A DNA stretch of 64,000 nucleotides from Spiractinospora alimapuensis (GCF_018437505.1 NZ_CP072467.1:744001-808000), one strand, 5' to 3'; positions 17,375 through 26,361 are shown, counted from the stretch's first letter. Program-made: numbers and translations. Notes: a model not told the origin generated them from the letters alone.

Positions 17375-17703
17375 GCCGCTTCTCCTGTCGGCGTCGATGG
17401 GCCCGCCTGCCACGCGTGGTCGAGTCGCGCGAAGTCCGCTCCCCGCCGGATGAGATCCGTTCGAGAGCCGCACTCCCTGACCTGGCCGTCGCGCAGGAGG
17501 GCGATCCGCTGTCGGTGGCGACCGCCGTGCGTGGAGCCGGGGTCGGCCACGACCACCGTGAGCCCGACACGGAGTTGACGGCACAGACACGCGGGCTCAG
17601 CGATCGTCGCCAAGTCGCCGTACTCCGCGACCCCGGGCGGCAGGGCCACGATGGCCGCGTTGGGGAACCGCGGAAGGATGAGGAAGGGTCGGTGCGTGGT
17701 CAC
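17371..17703 (-). CDS. Short ORF resembling a degenerate ABC-ATPase C-terminal tail
   Basis: 110 aa, coupled on both sides: its GTG overlaps the stop of the IrtA-like gene (GTGA) and its stop overlaps the ATG of the IrtB-like gene (ATGA). Residues 50-105 (VGLTVVVADPGSTHGG, then IALLRDGQVRECGSRTDLI and DFARLDHAWQ) align by eye with the tail of the IrtA-like ATPase (TVLVVAHRLHTIAAVDQ, VLESGGLVERGTHAELL, YARMWAAQ). The H-loop His is replaced (VVADP), and Walker A, Q-loop and signature are missing. Either a relic of a duplicated ATPase domain kept for coupling, or a small accessory protein. Start and coupling are clear; function is not known. Confidence 0.6.
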   Translation of the reverse strand: MTTHRPFLILPRFPNAAIVALPPGVAEYGDLATIAEPACLCRQLRVGLTVVVADPGSTHGGRHRQRIALLRDGQVRECGSRTDLIRRGADFARLDHAWQAGPSTPTGEAA

Positions 17704-19508
17704 GGCTCCTCCACCCCCTGAGCGGCCCACATGCGCGCGTAGACACCGCGTGCGCGCAGGAGTTCGGCGTGTGTCCCGCGTTCGACCAGGCCTCCGGACT
17801 CCAGCACCAGGATCTGGTCGACGGCCGCGATGGTGTGCAGACGGTGGGCGACGACGAGCACCGTGCGTCCCACGATCAACCGGTTCAGGGCATTCTGCAC
17901 CGCGGCCTCGCTGTCGGCGTCGAGGGAGGCCGTCGCTTCGTCGAGGATGACGATCGGCGCGTCGGAGAGGATCGCCCGGGCGATGGTGAGACGCTGCCGT
18001 TCGCCTCCAGAGAGTCCGCCCGTTCCGTCCAGGACGGTGGAGTATCCGTCGGGCAGGCGCTCGATCACCTCGTGGACGTGGGCCGCCTTGGCGGCGGCGA
18101 CCACATCCGCGTCGCTCGCCTCCGGGCGGGTGACCCGGATGTTCGCGGCGACGGTGTCCCGCAGCAGCATGACGTCCTGGAACACCAGCGCCATCGAACC
18201 CAGGAGTGTGGCCGCGTCCATGTCCCGGACGTCCACGCCCCCGATCCGCACCGCGCCCCCTGTCACGTCGTAGAAGCGGGGGACGAGGCTGGCGAGGGTC
18301 GACTTGCCCGCCCCCGAGGGGCCCACGACAGCCGTGACGGTACCGGGCCGACACACCGCCGAGACCTGGTCGAGGGCTGGCGTCCGCCCGTCGTAGGAGA
18401 AGGTGACGTGGTCGAACTCGACCTCGGAGCCCCGAGGGTGTTGGGGCTGGGAGGGGGTCGCGAGGGGATCCAGAGTCAGCAGGTCCTCGACTCGCTGCGC
18501 CGCGACGCGCCCCTTCCGCAGTCCCTGCGCCCCTTGGACCGCGGGATTGATGGACGTGGGCAGGCCGACCCCGATCACCCAGAACGGAAGCAGCTCCGCC
18601 ATGGACAGCGACCCGTTGTGTACGAGCGTGAGACCCACGACCGCGAGGATCGCCAGGAGGGACATCTCCGCGCCGAGGAGGCGGGTGACGGCGGAGCTGT
18701 AGCGAACCTCCGAGGTCCACCGGGCGAAGGCCGTCCTGTACTCCTCGACCGCGTCGACGAATCGGCGCAGCACGCGTCCGTCGGTACCGAAGGTCTTGAC
18801 GACCGCGACCCCGTCGCCGTACTCGACGCTGGCGGCACTGATGCGCTCCTCCGCGCGGACCAGGCCGTCGAGGTGGTGGCTCATGGAACGCATCGAGATC
18901 TGGAACCACACGGCGATCGCCGCGAGCGCTCCGGCGGTCACGGCGGTCATGGTGAGGTCGACGCTCGCCAGATAGGTCAGGCCGACGACGATCGCGACGG
19001 CCGCACCGATGACCTCGCCGAGCGAGTGCGCGATGAGTAGGTGCATGTCCTCCAGGTCGTTGGTCATCCGACGCTTGACCACCCCCGATCCGTGCTCTCT
19101 GAACCAGCCGAGCGGCACGACTCCGAGTCGTCGCACCATGCGCTCGCGCAGGTCGTGCAGGAGCCGGGCGTCGGCGTAGTGGCCCAGGCGGGACGAGGCG
19201 AACACGAGGACGAGTCGAAGTCCGGCGCCCGCGGCCCCGAACGCGACCCACCCCCATACGGCGGGCGTGGCGACGGGACCCGCGTCGGCCACGAGCAGGT
19301 GTGCGATCTGCGCGACGGCCACGTACGGCGCGAAGCCGGCGGCGGCCGCCACGCCCGCCAACAGGCCGCACCCGATCAGGTGCGGTCGCACCGGACGGAG
19401 GAGGCTCCCCAGCGCGTCGCCTCCGGCGAGTCGGTCGGACGGAGGAGGATCGACGGGATCTGGCGGTTTCTCATGCGGGGATGCTTCGGTCGCCGTCGTA
19501 GTACTCAT
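17700..19508 (-). CDS. ABC transporter, membrane-ATPase fusion, IrtA-like
   Basis: 602 aa; first gene of the minus-strand operon. Six-helix exporter-type domain (LIGCGLLAGVAAAAGFAPYV onward; cytoplasmic loop LVPLGWFREHGSG-like region) then ATPase: Walker A GPSGAGKST, Q-loop FQDVMLLRD, signature LSGGERQR, Walker B VILDEATASLD, H-loop VVAHR. It lacks the FAD-binding siderophore-interacting domain that mycobacterial IrtA carries at its N terminus, so reduction of the ferric complex must be done elsewhere. The promoter region upstream contains a perfect TetR-type palindrome. Confidence 0.88.
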   Translation of the reverse strand: MSTTTATEASPHEKPPDPVDPPPSDRLAGGDALGSLLRPVRPHLIGCGLLAGVAAAAGFAPYVAVAQIAHLLVADAGPVATPAVWGWVAFGAAGAGLRLVLVFASSRLGHYADARLLHDLRERMVRRLGVVPLGWFREHGSGVVKRRMTNDLEDMHLLIAHSLGEVIGAAVAIVVGLTYLASVDLTMTAVTAGALAAIAVWFQISMRSMSHHLDGLVRAEERISAASVEYGDGVAVVKTFGTDGRVLRRFVDAVEEYRTAFARWTSEVRYSSAVTRLLGAEMSLLAILAVVGLTLVHNGSLSMAELLPFWVIGVGLPTSINPAVQGAQGLRKGRVAAQRVEDLLTLDPLATPSQPQHPRGSEVEFDHVTFSYDGRTPALDQVSAVCRPGTVTAVVGPSGAGKSTLASLVPRFYDVTGGAVRIGGVDVRDMDAATLLGSMALVFQDVMLLRDTVAANIRVTRPEASDADVVAAAKAAHVHEVIERLPDGYSTVLDGTGGLSGGERQRLTIARAILSDAPIVILDEATASLDADSEAAVQNALNRLIVGRTVLVVAHRLHTIAAVDQILVLESGGLVERGTHAELLRARGVYARMWAAQGVEEP

Positions 19509-19523
19509 CGCGCTCCTCCGTAA

Positions 19524-19544
19524 ACTGACTGACGGTCAGTCAGT
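19524..19544. promoter_or_regulatory. Perfect 21-bp palindrome, TetR-type operator
   Basis: Arms ACTGACTGAC (19524-19533) and GTCAGTCAGT (19535-19544) around a single G. It lies 16 bp before the IrtA-like start codon and 119 bp before the divergent TetR gene. TGACTGAC-type dyads are classic TetR-family half-sites, so repression of the ABC operon (and perhaps autorepression) by the neighbour is likely. Confidence 0.8.
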
Positions 19545-19662
19545 GTAGGCCGCTAGTCTCACCCAAGCAACAGACGTGCGTCGCGGTTCCCGCTCTGCCC
19601 TACCGACCGAAACGGACGTGGGCGGCGATCGCCGCGATAGCCTGACCTAGGGCGAAGGGAAC

Positions 19663-20235
19663 GTGGTGCGAACCAAACCAGCGGAACAGCGGCGCGGCGA
19701 GTTGCTCGACGCGACCGAGCGACTCGTCACCGAACGTGACACCGACGCCTTCACCATCGAGGACGTCACGACCCGGGCCGGAGTGGCCAAGGGCACCTTC
19801 TACCTGCACTTCGCCAACAAGTCCGAGCTCCTTCGCGCGCTGCGCGAACGGTATGTCGGACGGTTCGTCGAACGCCAACGTGTCGCGGCGGGGGAAGCGA
19901 CAGGCGTGGAGAGCGTCGAGCGGTGGCTACGAACCGGCGTCGCGGAGTATCTCCGCGACCTACGTCTCCACGACGTGCTCTTCCACCCGCTCGAACGTGC
20001 GGGTGCGGAGGAACCGAACGCGGCCGTGACCGCCCTCACGGCGTTGTTGGCGGAGCTGCGGTTCCCCGTTCAGGACCCGGAGGCGACCGCCGTCATCCTC
20101 TACTCGGCGATGCACGGCGCGGCCGACCACATCGTCCACAACCCCGACGACGAGCGACGGATCCTCGACGCGCTGACACGGATGTGCCACACGCTCGTCC
20201 CGACCCCCGGGGTGGGATCCGACGCCCACGGCTGA
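19663..20235 (+). CDS. TetR-family regulator
   Basis: 190 aa from GTG 19663 (or GTG 19666); AAGGGA at 19655-19660. N-terminal HTH: RRGELLDATERLVTERDTDA, FTIEDVTTRAGVAKGTFYLHF, canonical for TetR. The C-terminal ligand domain is not assignable. Divergent from the siderophore ABC operon with a perfect palindrome between them. Confidence 0.9.
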   Translation: MVRTKPAEQRRGELLDATERLVTERDTDAFTIEDVTTRAGVAKGTFYLHFANKSELLRALRERYVGRFVERQRVAAGEATGVESVERWLRTGVAEYLRDLRLHDVLFHPLERAGAEEPNAAVTALTALLAELRFPVQDPEATAVILYSAMHGAADHIVHNPDDERRILDALTRMCHTLVPTPGVGSDAHG

Positions 20236-20310
20236 GCGCGGCAGTCCCGGTGTCCACTTCGGGAGCCGGGATGACCGTTACGGCAACGGAAACCGACGAC
20301 ACCGAGAGAG

Positions 20311-21126
20311 TCAGACAGTCGCGGTGACGAGCCACCCGTGGGCCGGGAGGGTGATGCCCTCCGCGTCGGTGTGGGGGATCAGAAGCGTGTCGAGTGCCGC
20401 GCTGACGTCGCGGCGGGCCTCGGGGTCGAGGCCGGCGGTGAGCATGCGCAGGTGAACGTTGAGGACGAAGTCCACGGTCTCCTCGCGCTCGTCACCCCAG
20501 TGGCATTCGTACTCGATCGCGCTGGCCCGAGCCGAGGAGAAGCCGGCGGCGTCGCACAGACGGATCAGGTCGGCGTCGTCGGTGAAGTCCACGGGGGGCG
20601 GGGTGGCGTCGGTCGGGGGCTCCAGGTGCTGGGACAACACGGCCATGAGGTCCTGGGCGACGCCGGGGGCGTCGCGGTGGCACAGGAAGACGAATCGTCC
20701 ACCGGGTCGCAGCGCCGAACGGACGTTGCCGAACGCCGCCACGGGGTCGTCGAAGAACATGACGCCCGCACGGCTGATCGCCACGTCGTAGGCAGCCGCG
20801 TCGAACGCGTGGGTCTGCGCGTCCGCTTCCAGGAACGTGACGTTGTCGATCCCCTCACGCTCCGCGTCGGTGCGGGCGACGCGGAGCATCGCCTGGGAGA
20901 TGTCGATTCCGTGCACGTGGCCACGTGACGCCCGGAGGGCCGCCGCGCGTGTGCTGTGGCCGCTGCCGCACCCGATGTCCAGAACTTGGTCGCTCGGGCC
21001 GATCGCCGCCTCGTCGAAGAAGGGCTTCGTCGCCCCCGCGGACAGGGCTTCCAGACGGTCGCGGTGCGTCGCCCAGTTCTCGCCGTCCGGCCCGTTCCAG
21101 GTGGCGTGTGCCGCCTCGTTGCTCAT
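20311..21126 (-). CDS. Class I SAM-dependent methyltransferase
   Basis: 271 aa; ATG 21126 with GGGGAG upstream, the frame beyond it being non-conserved. Motif I VLDIGCGSGHSTRAAAL, acidic strand-2 end HGIDISQAML, motif post-I FLEADAQTH and motif II-like YDVAISRAGVMFF. The spacing and the FDDPVAAFGNVRSALRPGGR segment fit the UbiE/Methyltransf_11-25 group acting on small molecules. Convergent with the TetR gene; 75 bp between stops holds a weak CCGTT/AACGG dyad. Substrate unknown. Confidence 0.85.
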   Translation of the reverse strand: MSNEAAHATWNGPDGENWATHRDRLEALSAGATKPFFDEAAIGPSDQVLDIGCGSGHSTRAAALRASRGHVHGIDISQAMLRVARTDAEREGIDNVTFLEADAQTHAFDAAAYDVAISRAGVMFFDDPVAAFGNVRSALRPGGRFVFLCHRDAPGVAQDLMAVLSQHLEPPTDATPPPVDFTDDADLIRLCDAAGFSSARASAIEYECHWGDEREETVDFVLNVHLRMLTAGLDPEARRDVSAALDTLLIPHTDAEGITLPAHGWLVTATV

Positions 21127-22093
21127 CGTGTGGTCTCCCCTACCGGTGGCTGGTTCCGAGGCCGATGCTGCCGCGCGCGGGAGGCTCACGTCGTCCCACG
21201 CGGAGCGTCACCGGGGCCTACCGCGGAGGCGGTAGGCCTGTACTCCCCGGGTCCGGCCAGCATCGGGACGAGAAGCCCGTACGCCCCCCGTCCGGCGTGG
21301 TCCGTAGGCCCGCCGCGGTCAAACCCACGACCACGAACACGGCGGCGATGGGGGGCGGCGGGCCCGACCCCCTCCCGGTCCGGGCCACTCAGCGGTAATC
21401 AGGTGGGCCGCACGGCGAGGATGGGGTGGAACATGTCCCCCATGGGACCGCACGGACAGGGCCTCGAGGGTCCGATCGCCCACGACGGCCGCGCGGCCCG
21501 GGCCGCCGGGGCGATCACACGCGGTCTGCCAGTCCCACGGCGAGCTGAACGCTGGTCTGGTCGTCGCCGCCGACGGCATCGGCCGTACGATACGACGGCT
21601 GCACTGGCCAGACGCGCCGCCACCGCCGACCAACCGGGCATCCGGTACGAGAGCGAGAAGTTCGCGGCGACCCGCCATACCCAAGGCCGGGAACGACCCG
21701 ATTCCGGCACTGATCGAGGCCACATACGACGAAGCGGTGATCCACATCGACACCCGCGACCTCGACCCGCGTCCGTCCTACGTCCGCAGCCGGGTCGCGC
21801 CGCTCGGCCGTGGACGCCCCCGCGATGAGCCTGACGGTGGCCAAGGCACCGGCCGGGGCCCCGAGGATGACTCCGAACGCCGTCCCCGTACCCAGGCCAT
21901 CGCCGGCGCCCGCTCCGACGGCCGCCAGACCACCTCGCGCACTGCCCACAGTGCGCTGACCACCATGATTCGGTTGACGCCCGCGCACTTGTGGCGCCGA
22001 AGTATCACACCAGACGGCGATCCCGCCTGGCGCTGGCGGCCGCCCGTCCTCTCCGTCCCCCACGAGCCGCGACCACCGAGTACCAGGGGTCGG
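21127..22093. other. Decayed intergenic stretch without supportable genes
   Basis: Nearly 1 kb upstream of the methyltransferase and downstream of the FAD oxidase. Several long open frames exist on both strands, as expected at this GC content, but none shows a recognisable motif or ribosome site. One 3'-gene fragment (21399-21440) and the adjacent repeat copy indicate past rearrangement. Confidence 0.5.
21399..21440 (-). pseudogene. 3'-terminal scrap of an FAD oxidase paralogue
   Basis: Reading minus strand, GDMFHPILAVRPT-stop matches the last codons of the FAD oxidase at 22380 (NVFHHALAVRPT-stop), and the DNA aligns at roughly 80 percent over about 37 bp. Nothing upstream of it is oxidase-like. 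It looks like the end of a deleted tandem paralogue. Confidence 0.5.
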
Positions 22094-22305
22094 GGAGTGT
22101 TTTGCGGGCTTTCGGGTGGGAGAGCGGTCGTCGCCCTCCTGGGGTCGCCTCGTGGATGGTGCCGCGGCGGGTCCCGGGATTCGGCTCGCGCGGCGATCCG
22201 TGACGGGCACCCCTGGTTGGCTGTTGGAAAGGACCGACACGGCGAACGTCGTGGCGGCCACGAAGCCCCAGCCCCCAAGGGGCACACCGGCTCAGAAAAC
22301 ACGAC
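22094..22305. repeat. Inverted-repeat-ended element, copy 2 (MITE-like)
   Basis: 212 bp ending in GGAGTGTTTT and AAAACACGAC, the same termini as copies 1 and 3 with decayed inner arms. Internal blocks GGCTTTCGGGTG, AGAGCGGTCGTCGCC, GCGATCCGTGACGGGCA, TGGTTGGCTGT and GCGAACGTCGT match the other copies. No clear target duplication flanks it. Confidence 0.7.
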
Positions 22306-22379
22306 ATAGGTCCAGCGTCACTGCTTGGCCGACCTCCCTGGCTCCCGGTGCCCGCGGGGTGGGAGGCCGGGGAGGGTGA

Positions 22380-23885
22380 TCACGTGGGGCGCACCGCCAG
22401 GGCGTGGTGGAACACGTTCGTGGGGTCCCAGTCGCGCTTGACGTGCTGGAGTCGGGAGTAGTTGTCCTTGAAGTACAGGGTGGACCAGGGGACGCCCGAG
22501 GTGTTCCATCGGGGGTCGGCGAGGTCGCGGTCGCAGTGGTTGACGTAGGCGCCGTCCGTGGCGTCGCCCGGGACGGGGACACCGCCGGTGTCGGCGAAGA
22601 CGTCGTGGTAGACCTCGCGCAGCCAGCCGAGGTGCTCCTCCTCACCCTCGCCCTCCAGGCCCCATGTCGCGATCGGCACCAGCTTGAGGACGGAGTCGCG
22701 CTGCGCGGTGGCGGTGGCGTCGGTGTCACGGGCGTTGACGGCGCCCCCGTAGGTGTGCAGACTCACCGCGCCTCCGTAGACGGGCACGTCGTCACGGGTC
22801 AGGTGACGGTAGATGGTCGCGATCTGCTCCTCGGTCAGCGGACGGCGGAGATAGGCGTCCTTCACCTTCATCCGGGCCGTCCGCGAGTCATGTCCGCCGG
22901 GCAGTTCCCCGGTCACCGAGAGCCAGGACACGCGTCGTGACTCCAGGGAGTGTGGGGCGGCCACGTCGGCCGTCAGGTCGGCCAGGTGTTCCCGCAGCAG
23001 ATCCTCGGCCCCCTCCCCGACCATCACGCCGTCCAGGCTGATGGTGCCCATGACCGACCGCCAGAGGTAGAACTCGCTGTGCATTCCCAAAAACCGTGAG
23101 TCCGGGCCGCTCTCCCGCGCACACCAGTGTCCGTGGTTCGCCACCAACCGCGTGAAGGAGCGCTCGTCCATCGCGTCCCAGCTCCACTCGACACTGAAGC
23201 GAAGGACGTCGCCGGGGCTCGCCGGCAGGAGCTGGGCGGGGTCTGTTCCCCGGGCGTCGGGCGAGCGCATCCAGTACTTGGTCACGATCCCGAAGGTTCC
23301 ACCGCCACCTCCGGTGTGCGCCCACCAGAGCTCACGGTGCGGGTCGTCGTCCTCGCGGGTGGCCACGACGGCGCGCGCCACACCGTCGCCGTCGACGACC
23401 ACCACCTCGACGGCGTGGAGGTGGTCGGCGGCGAGGCCGTGCGAGCGGGAGAGGTAACCGTAGCCGCCGCCCGCGACGTGCCCACCGACACCGACGCCGG
23501 GGTAGAGGCCGGCCGGGATCGTCACCCCCCAACCGCGGTCCAGTGCTCGGTAGACGCCCGCCAACGAACCTCCCGGCTCGACGACGAAGGCCCCGCGCGC
23601 GTCGTCGAAGTCCACACGGTTCATGAGGGAGAGGTCGATCACGGTGTGCACGTCGGGGTGGTCGGTGAAGTCCTCCATGCAGTGGCCCCCGCTGCGCGCG
23701 ACGACTCGGTGCCCGTTGTCCACGGCGTACTGCACGGCGGCGACGACCTCCTCGGTCGAGGTCACGACGCGGAACGCCGCGGGGCGGCCGACGAAACGCG
23801 TGTTCCCCCGTCGCGTGAGATCGTCGTACCGGGGATCGCCCGGGGTCACGGCCGCTGTCGTGCTTGTCTCGCTGGTTCGGGTCAT
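22380..23885 (-). CDS. FAD-linked oxidase with C-terminal BBE domain
   Basis: 501 aa; ATG 23885 with AGGGAG upstream. PCMH-type FAD-binding domain: VVARSGGHCMEDF, in which His68 is the usual 8-alpha flavin attachment, and GVGVGGHVAGGGYG. C-terminal berberine-bridge-like end DNYSRLQHVKRDWDPTNVFH. Bicovalent members also use a Cys in the GxCxxV segment; here it is Tyr128 (GLYPGV), so the flavin is probably bound once. Such enzymes oxidise sugars, alcohols or secondary-metabolite intermediates. Divergent from a TetR gene with a palindrome in between, so probably inducible. Confidence 0.88.
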   Translation of the reverse strand: MTRTSETSTTAAVTPGDPRYDDLTRRGNTRFVGRPAAFRVVTSTEEVVAAVQYAVDNGHRVVARSGGHCMEDFTDHPDVHTVIDLSLMNRVDFDDARGAFVVEPGGSLAGVYRALDRGWGVTIPAGLYPGVGVGGHVAGGGYGYLSRSHGLAADHLHAVEVVVVDGDGVARAVVATREDDDPHRELWWAHTGGGGGTFGIVTKYWMRSPDARGTDPAQLLPASPGDVLRFSVEWSWDAMDERSFTRLVANHGHWCARESGPDSRFLGMHSEFYLWRSVMGTISLDGVMVGEGAEDLLREHLADLTADVAAPHSLESRRVSWLSVTGELPGGHDSRTARMKVKDAYLRRPLTEEQIATIYRHLTRDDVPVYGGAVSLHTYGGAVNARDTDATATAQRDSVLKLVPIATWGLEGEGEEEHLGWLREVYHDVFADTGGVPVPGDATDGAYVNHCDRDLADPRWNTSGVPWSTLYFKDNYSRLQHVKRDWDPTNVFHHALAVRPT

Positions 23886-23923
23886 GGTGCGCTCCCTGTG
23901 CTCGCGGCCCCCACACGAGGCCA

Positions 23924-23945
23924 TTAGATACGCAAGCGTATCCAA
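23924..23945. promoter_or_regulatory. Palindromic operator between FAD oxidase and TetR genes
   Basis: Core GATACGC-AA-GCGTATC (23927-23942) with perfect 7-bp arms, extending to a 22-bp dyad (TTAGATACGC / GCGTATCCAA, one mismatch per 10-bp arm). It sits 39-60 bp upstream of the oxidase start and 43-65 bp upstream of the TetR start, right for control of both. Confidence 0.75.
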
Positions 23946-23988
23946 TGCGAGCATCTTTAGCAACGCAGCCGTTTCTTAAGGTGGATGT

Positions 23989-24603
23989 GTGGTGGAAGAG
24001 AACCAGTCGGGCGGGGGACGGTCACGGCGGCGGGGCGCCGCACTGATCGAGGCGATCCACGCCGCGGTCATCGAGGAGGCGGTGGAGCTCGGGGTCGCCG
24101 GGATGACCATGGAGGGAGTCGCGCGACGGGCGAGCACCGCGAAGACCTCGCTGTACCGACGATGGCCCACGGTCCACGACATCCTGCTGGACGCCCTCCA
24201 CGACACCTTTCCCGCCGAACGGGTCGATCCCGAGGCGGCGGACCTACGCGGTGACCTGGTTCGGGCGCTGGGTCAACTCAGCGACTGGATGCAGACCCCG
24301 ATGGGCATGGTGTCCGGCCGCATCATGGTGACGAGCGACCAGTACCCCGAACTCGCCGAGGCCATGCACCGCCGCGTGTTCGAACCACGCGGCGGCACCG
24401 TGACGCTCACCGTGTTGCGTCACTACGCCAGCCACGGACGCGTCGACGCACACCGCATCACCCCGGTCGTCACGGACGTCGGCGAGGCCCTCGTGATCAA
24501 GATGGTGCTGGACCGTCAGCGCGCGCTCAACGACGACGAGCTGGCGGCCATCGTCGACCAGGTCATCCTCCCCGCCGTGACCTGGTCCCCACCCGACACC
24601 TGA
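23989..24603 (+). CDS. TetR-family regulator
   Basis: 204 aa from GTG 23989; AAGGTGG lies upstream at 23979-23985. HTH segment ALIEAIHAAVIEEAVELGV, MTMEGVARRASTAKTSLYRR, then WPTVHDILLDAL. The C-terminal domain (PMGMVSGRIMVTSDQYPELA, FEPRGGTVTLTVLRHY) fits the TetR_C_16/AcrR-like group. It probably represses the divergent FAD oxidase through the palindrome at 23924-23945. Confidence 0.9.
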   Translation: MVEENQSGGGRSRRRGAALIEAIHAAVIEEAVELGVAGMTMEGVARRASTAKTSLYRRWPTVHDILLDALHDTFPAERVDPEAADLRGDLVRALGQLSDWMQTPMGMVSGRIMVTSDQYPELAEAMHRRVFEPRGGTVTLTVLRHYASHGRVDAHRITPVVTDVGEALVIKMVLDRQRALNDDELAAIVDQVILPAVTWSPPDT

Positions 24604-24646
24604 CCGCCCGCGCGGCGGGCGGCGCGGGAGCGGACGCACCCCGAGC

Positions 24647-26125
24647 TCAGGGCAGGAGTTCGGCCATCCAGCGCTCGACGTCGTCGGCGGTGCGGGGAAG
24701 GTCGGCCGACAGGACGATGTTGCCCTCGGGGGTGACCACGACGTCGTCCTCGATGCGCACCCCGATGCCGCGCAGTTCCTCGGGGACCGTGAGGTCGTCC
24801 GGCTGGAAGTACAGGCCCGGTTCCACGGTCAACGCCATGCCGGCGGCCAGGTAGCCGTCCCGGTAGTTGTCCGTCCGCGCCTCGGCGCAGTCGTGCACGT
24901 CGAGGCCGAGCATGTGCCCTGTGCCGTGCAAGGTGTAGCGGCGCTGGAGCCCCAGCTCCAGGACCCGCTCGACCGGCCCCTCCAACAGGCCCCACTCCAC
25001 GAGCCCCTCCGCCAGCACCCGCTGGGAGGCCTCGTGGTAGGCCCGCACGGGGTTGCCCGGGGCCACCGCCGCGATTCCCGCCTCCTGGGCGGCGTACACC
25101 AGTTCGTAGACCCGGCGCTGGTCGGCCGTGAACCGCCCACTGATCGGCAGGGTGCGGGTCACGTCCGCGGTGTAGAGCGTCGAGGTCTCCACACCGGCGT
25201 CCAGGAGCAGCAGCTCGCCGGGGCGGATCGGCCCATCGTTGCGTTGCCAGTGCAGCGTGGTGGCGTTGGGACCGGCGGCCGCGATCGTCCCGTAGCCCAC
25301 GTCGTTGCCGTCCACCCGGGCGCGACGGAAGAAGGTCCCCTCCACGTAGCGCTCGGAGGTGGCGACCGCCTCCGGCAGGGCGCGCACGACGTCGTGGAAC
25401 CCACGCACCGTCGCGGCGACCGCCTCACGGAGCTGCCCGATCTCCCACTCGTCCTTGATCAGGCGCTGGTCGTGGAGGGTGACGGCGAGTTGGGCGTCGG
25501 CCTGGGCAGCGGTCTCGGCGTCCTCACGCAGCTCGGCGAGCACCGCCTCCACGCCGGCGTCGTGCCCCCGAACCACCCGGGTGGGGATGCGCGGTGCCTG
25601 CCGCAGCCAGTCGGAGAGCTCCCGCACGTCGCGCGTGTGCACCGACAGTAGCTGCGCCGCCTCCTCGAGGCTGTCGCGTCGACCACTCCACAGCTCGCCG
25701 TGGCCGCTCAACCAGAACTCACCGTTGGACCGGCTGGACCGAGGGGTCAGGTAGGCGAGGGCCTCGTGCCCGTGTCCCGCGCGCGGCTCCAGGACGAGCA
25801 CGCCGCCCTCGGAGGTGTCCCCGGTCAGATAGACGTAGTCGCAGGCGGCGCGGAAGGGGTACTCGGTGTCGTTGGAGCGTGTCTTCAGCCGGCCCGAGGG
25901 AATGATCAGGCGCTCGCCGGGGAACCGTGCCGACAGCACCGCGCGGCGCTTGGCGGCGTAGGGCGCCTGCTCACACGGGTCCAGGTCACGGCGTTCGGTG
26001 TCGGCCCACCCGGTGCGCATCCACGCGGACAGCTCCTCCGACACCGACTGGTAGGCGCCGTTCTTCCGGGGGTGAAACTCCGGCCGCGCGGCGGATCGCG
26101 CGTCACCGGACTGTTGCTCAGACAC
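24647..26125 (-). CDS. pepP: Xaa-Pro aminopeptidase (aminopeptidase P, M24 family)
   Basis: 492 aa; GTG 26125 with GAGGAGG upstream, giving a family-like N terminus. The AMP_N domain occupies the first about 200 residues and the pita-bread M24 domain the rest. All five metal ligands are present: D309 and D321 (LLLLDAGVETSTLYTADVTR), H404 (GTGHMLG), E435 (TVEPGLYF) and E459 (VRIEDDVVV). Removes N-terminal residues preceding proline; expected to be a cytosolic dimanganese enzyme. Confidence 0.93.
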   Translation of the reverse strand: MSEQQSGDARSAARPEFHPRKNGAYQSVSEELSAWMRTGWADTERRDLDPCEQAPYAAKRRAVLSARFPGERLIIPSGRLKTRSNDTEYPFRAACDYVYLTGDTSEGGVLVLEPRAGHGHEALAYLTPRSSRSNGEFWLSGHGELWSGRRDSLEEAAQLLSVHTRDVRELSDWLRQAPRIPTRVVRGHDAGVEAVLAELREDAETAAQADAQLAVTLHDQRLIKDEWEIGQLREAVAATVRGFHDVVRALPEAVATSERYVEGTFFRRARVDGNDVGYGTIAAAGPNATTLHWQRNDGPIRPGELLLLDAGVETSTLYTADVTRTLPISGRFTADQRRVYELVYAAQEAGIAAVAPGNPVRAYHEASQRVLAEGLVEWGLLEGPVERVLELGLQRRYTLHGTGHMLGLDVHDCAEARTDNYRDGYLAAGMALTVEPGLYFQPDDLTVPEELRGIGVRIEDDVVVTPEGNIVLSADLPRTADDVERWMAELLP

Positions 26126-26361
26126 CGTCGTCCTCCTCTGTTCGGTCCCTTGTCCCCATCCTAGGGACCCGATGCCGCAGGGGCACGAGGCGGACGTCAG
26201 CGTCCCCGCCGGGGCCCTCCCCGTGGGTGTGTGGCGTGCGTACACGTCGCCGCGCCGCATCCCTGAGCCGACGCCGCCCGCCGAAGTCGCCCTCCCCCGC
26301 GAGGACCGTCCGGAGAGGAAGTCAGTCTCCCCCGCTGTGGCCACCCACCGCGCTCACCACC

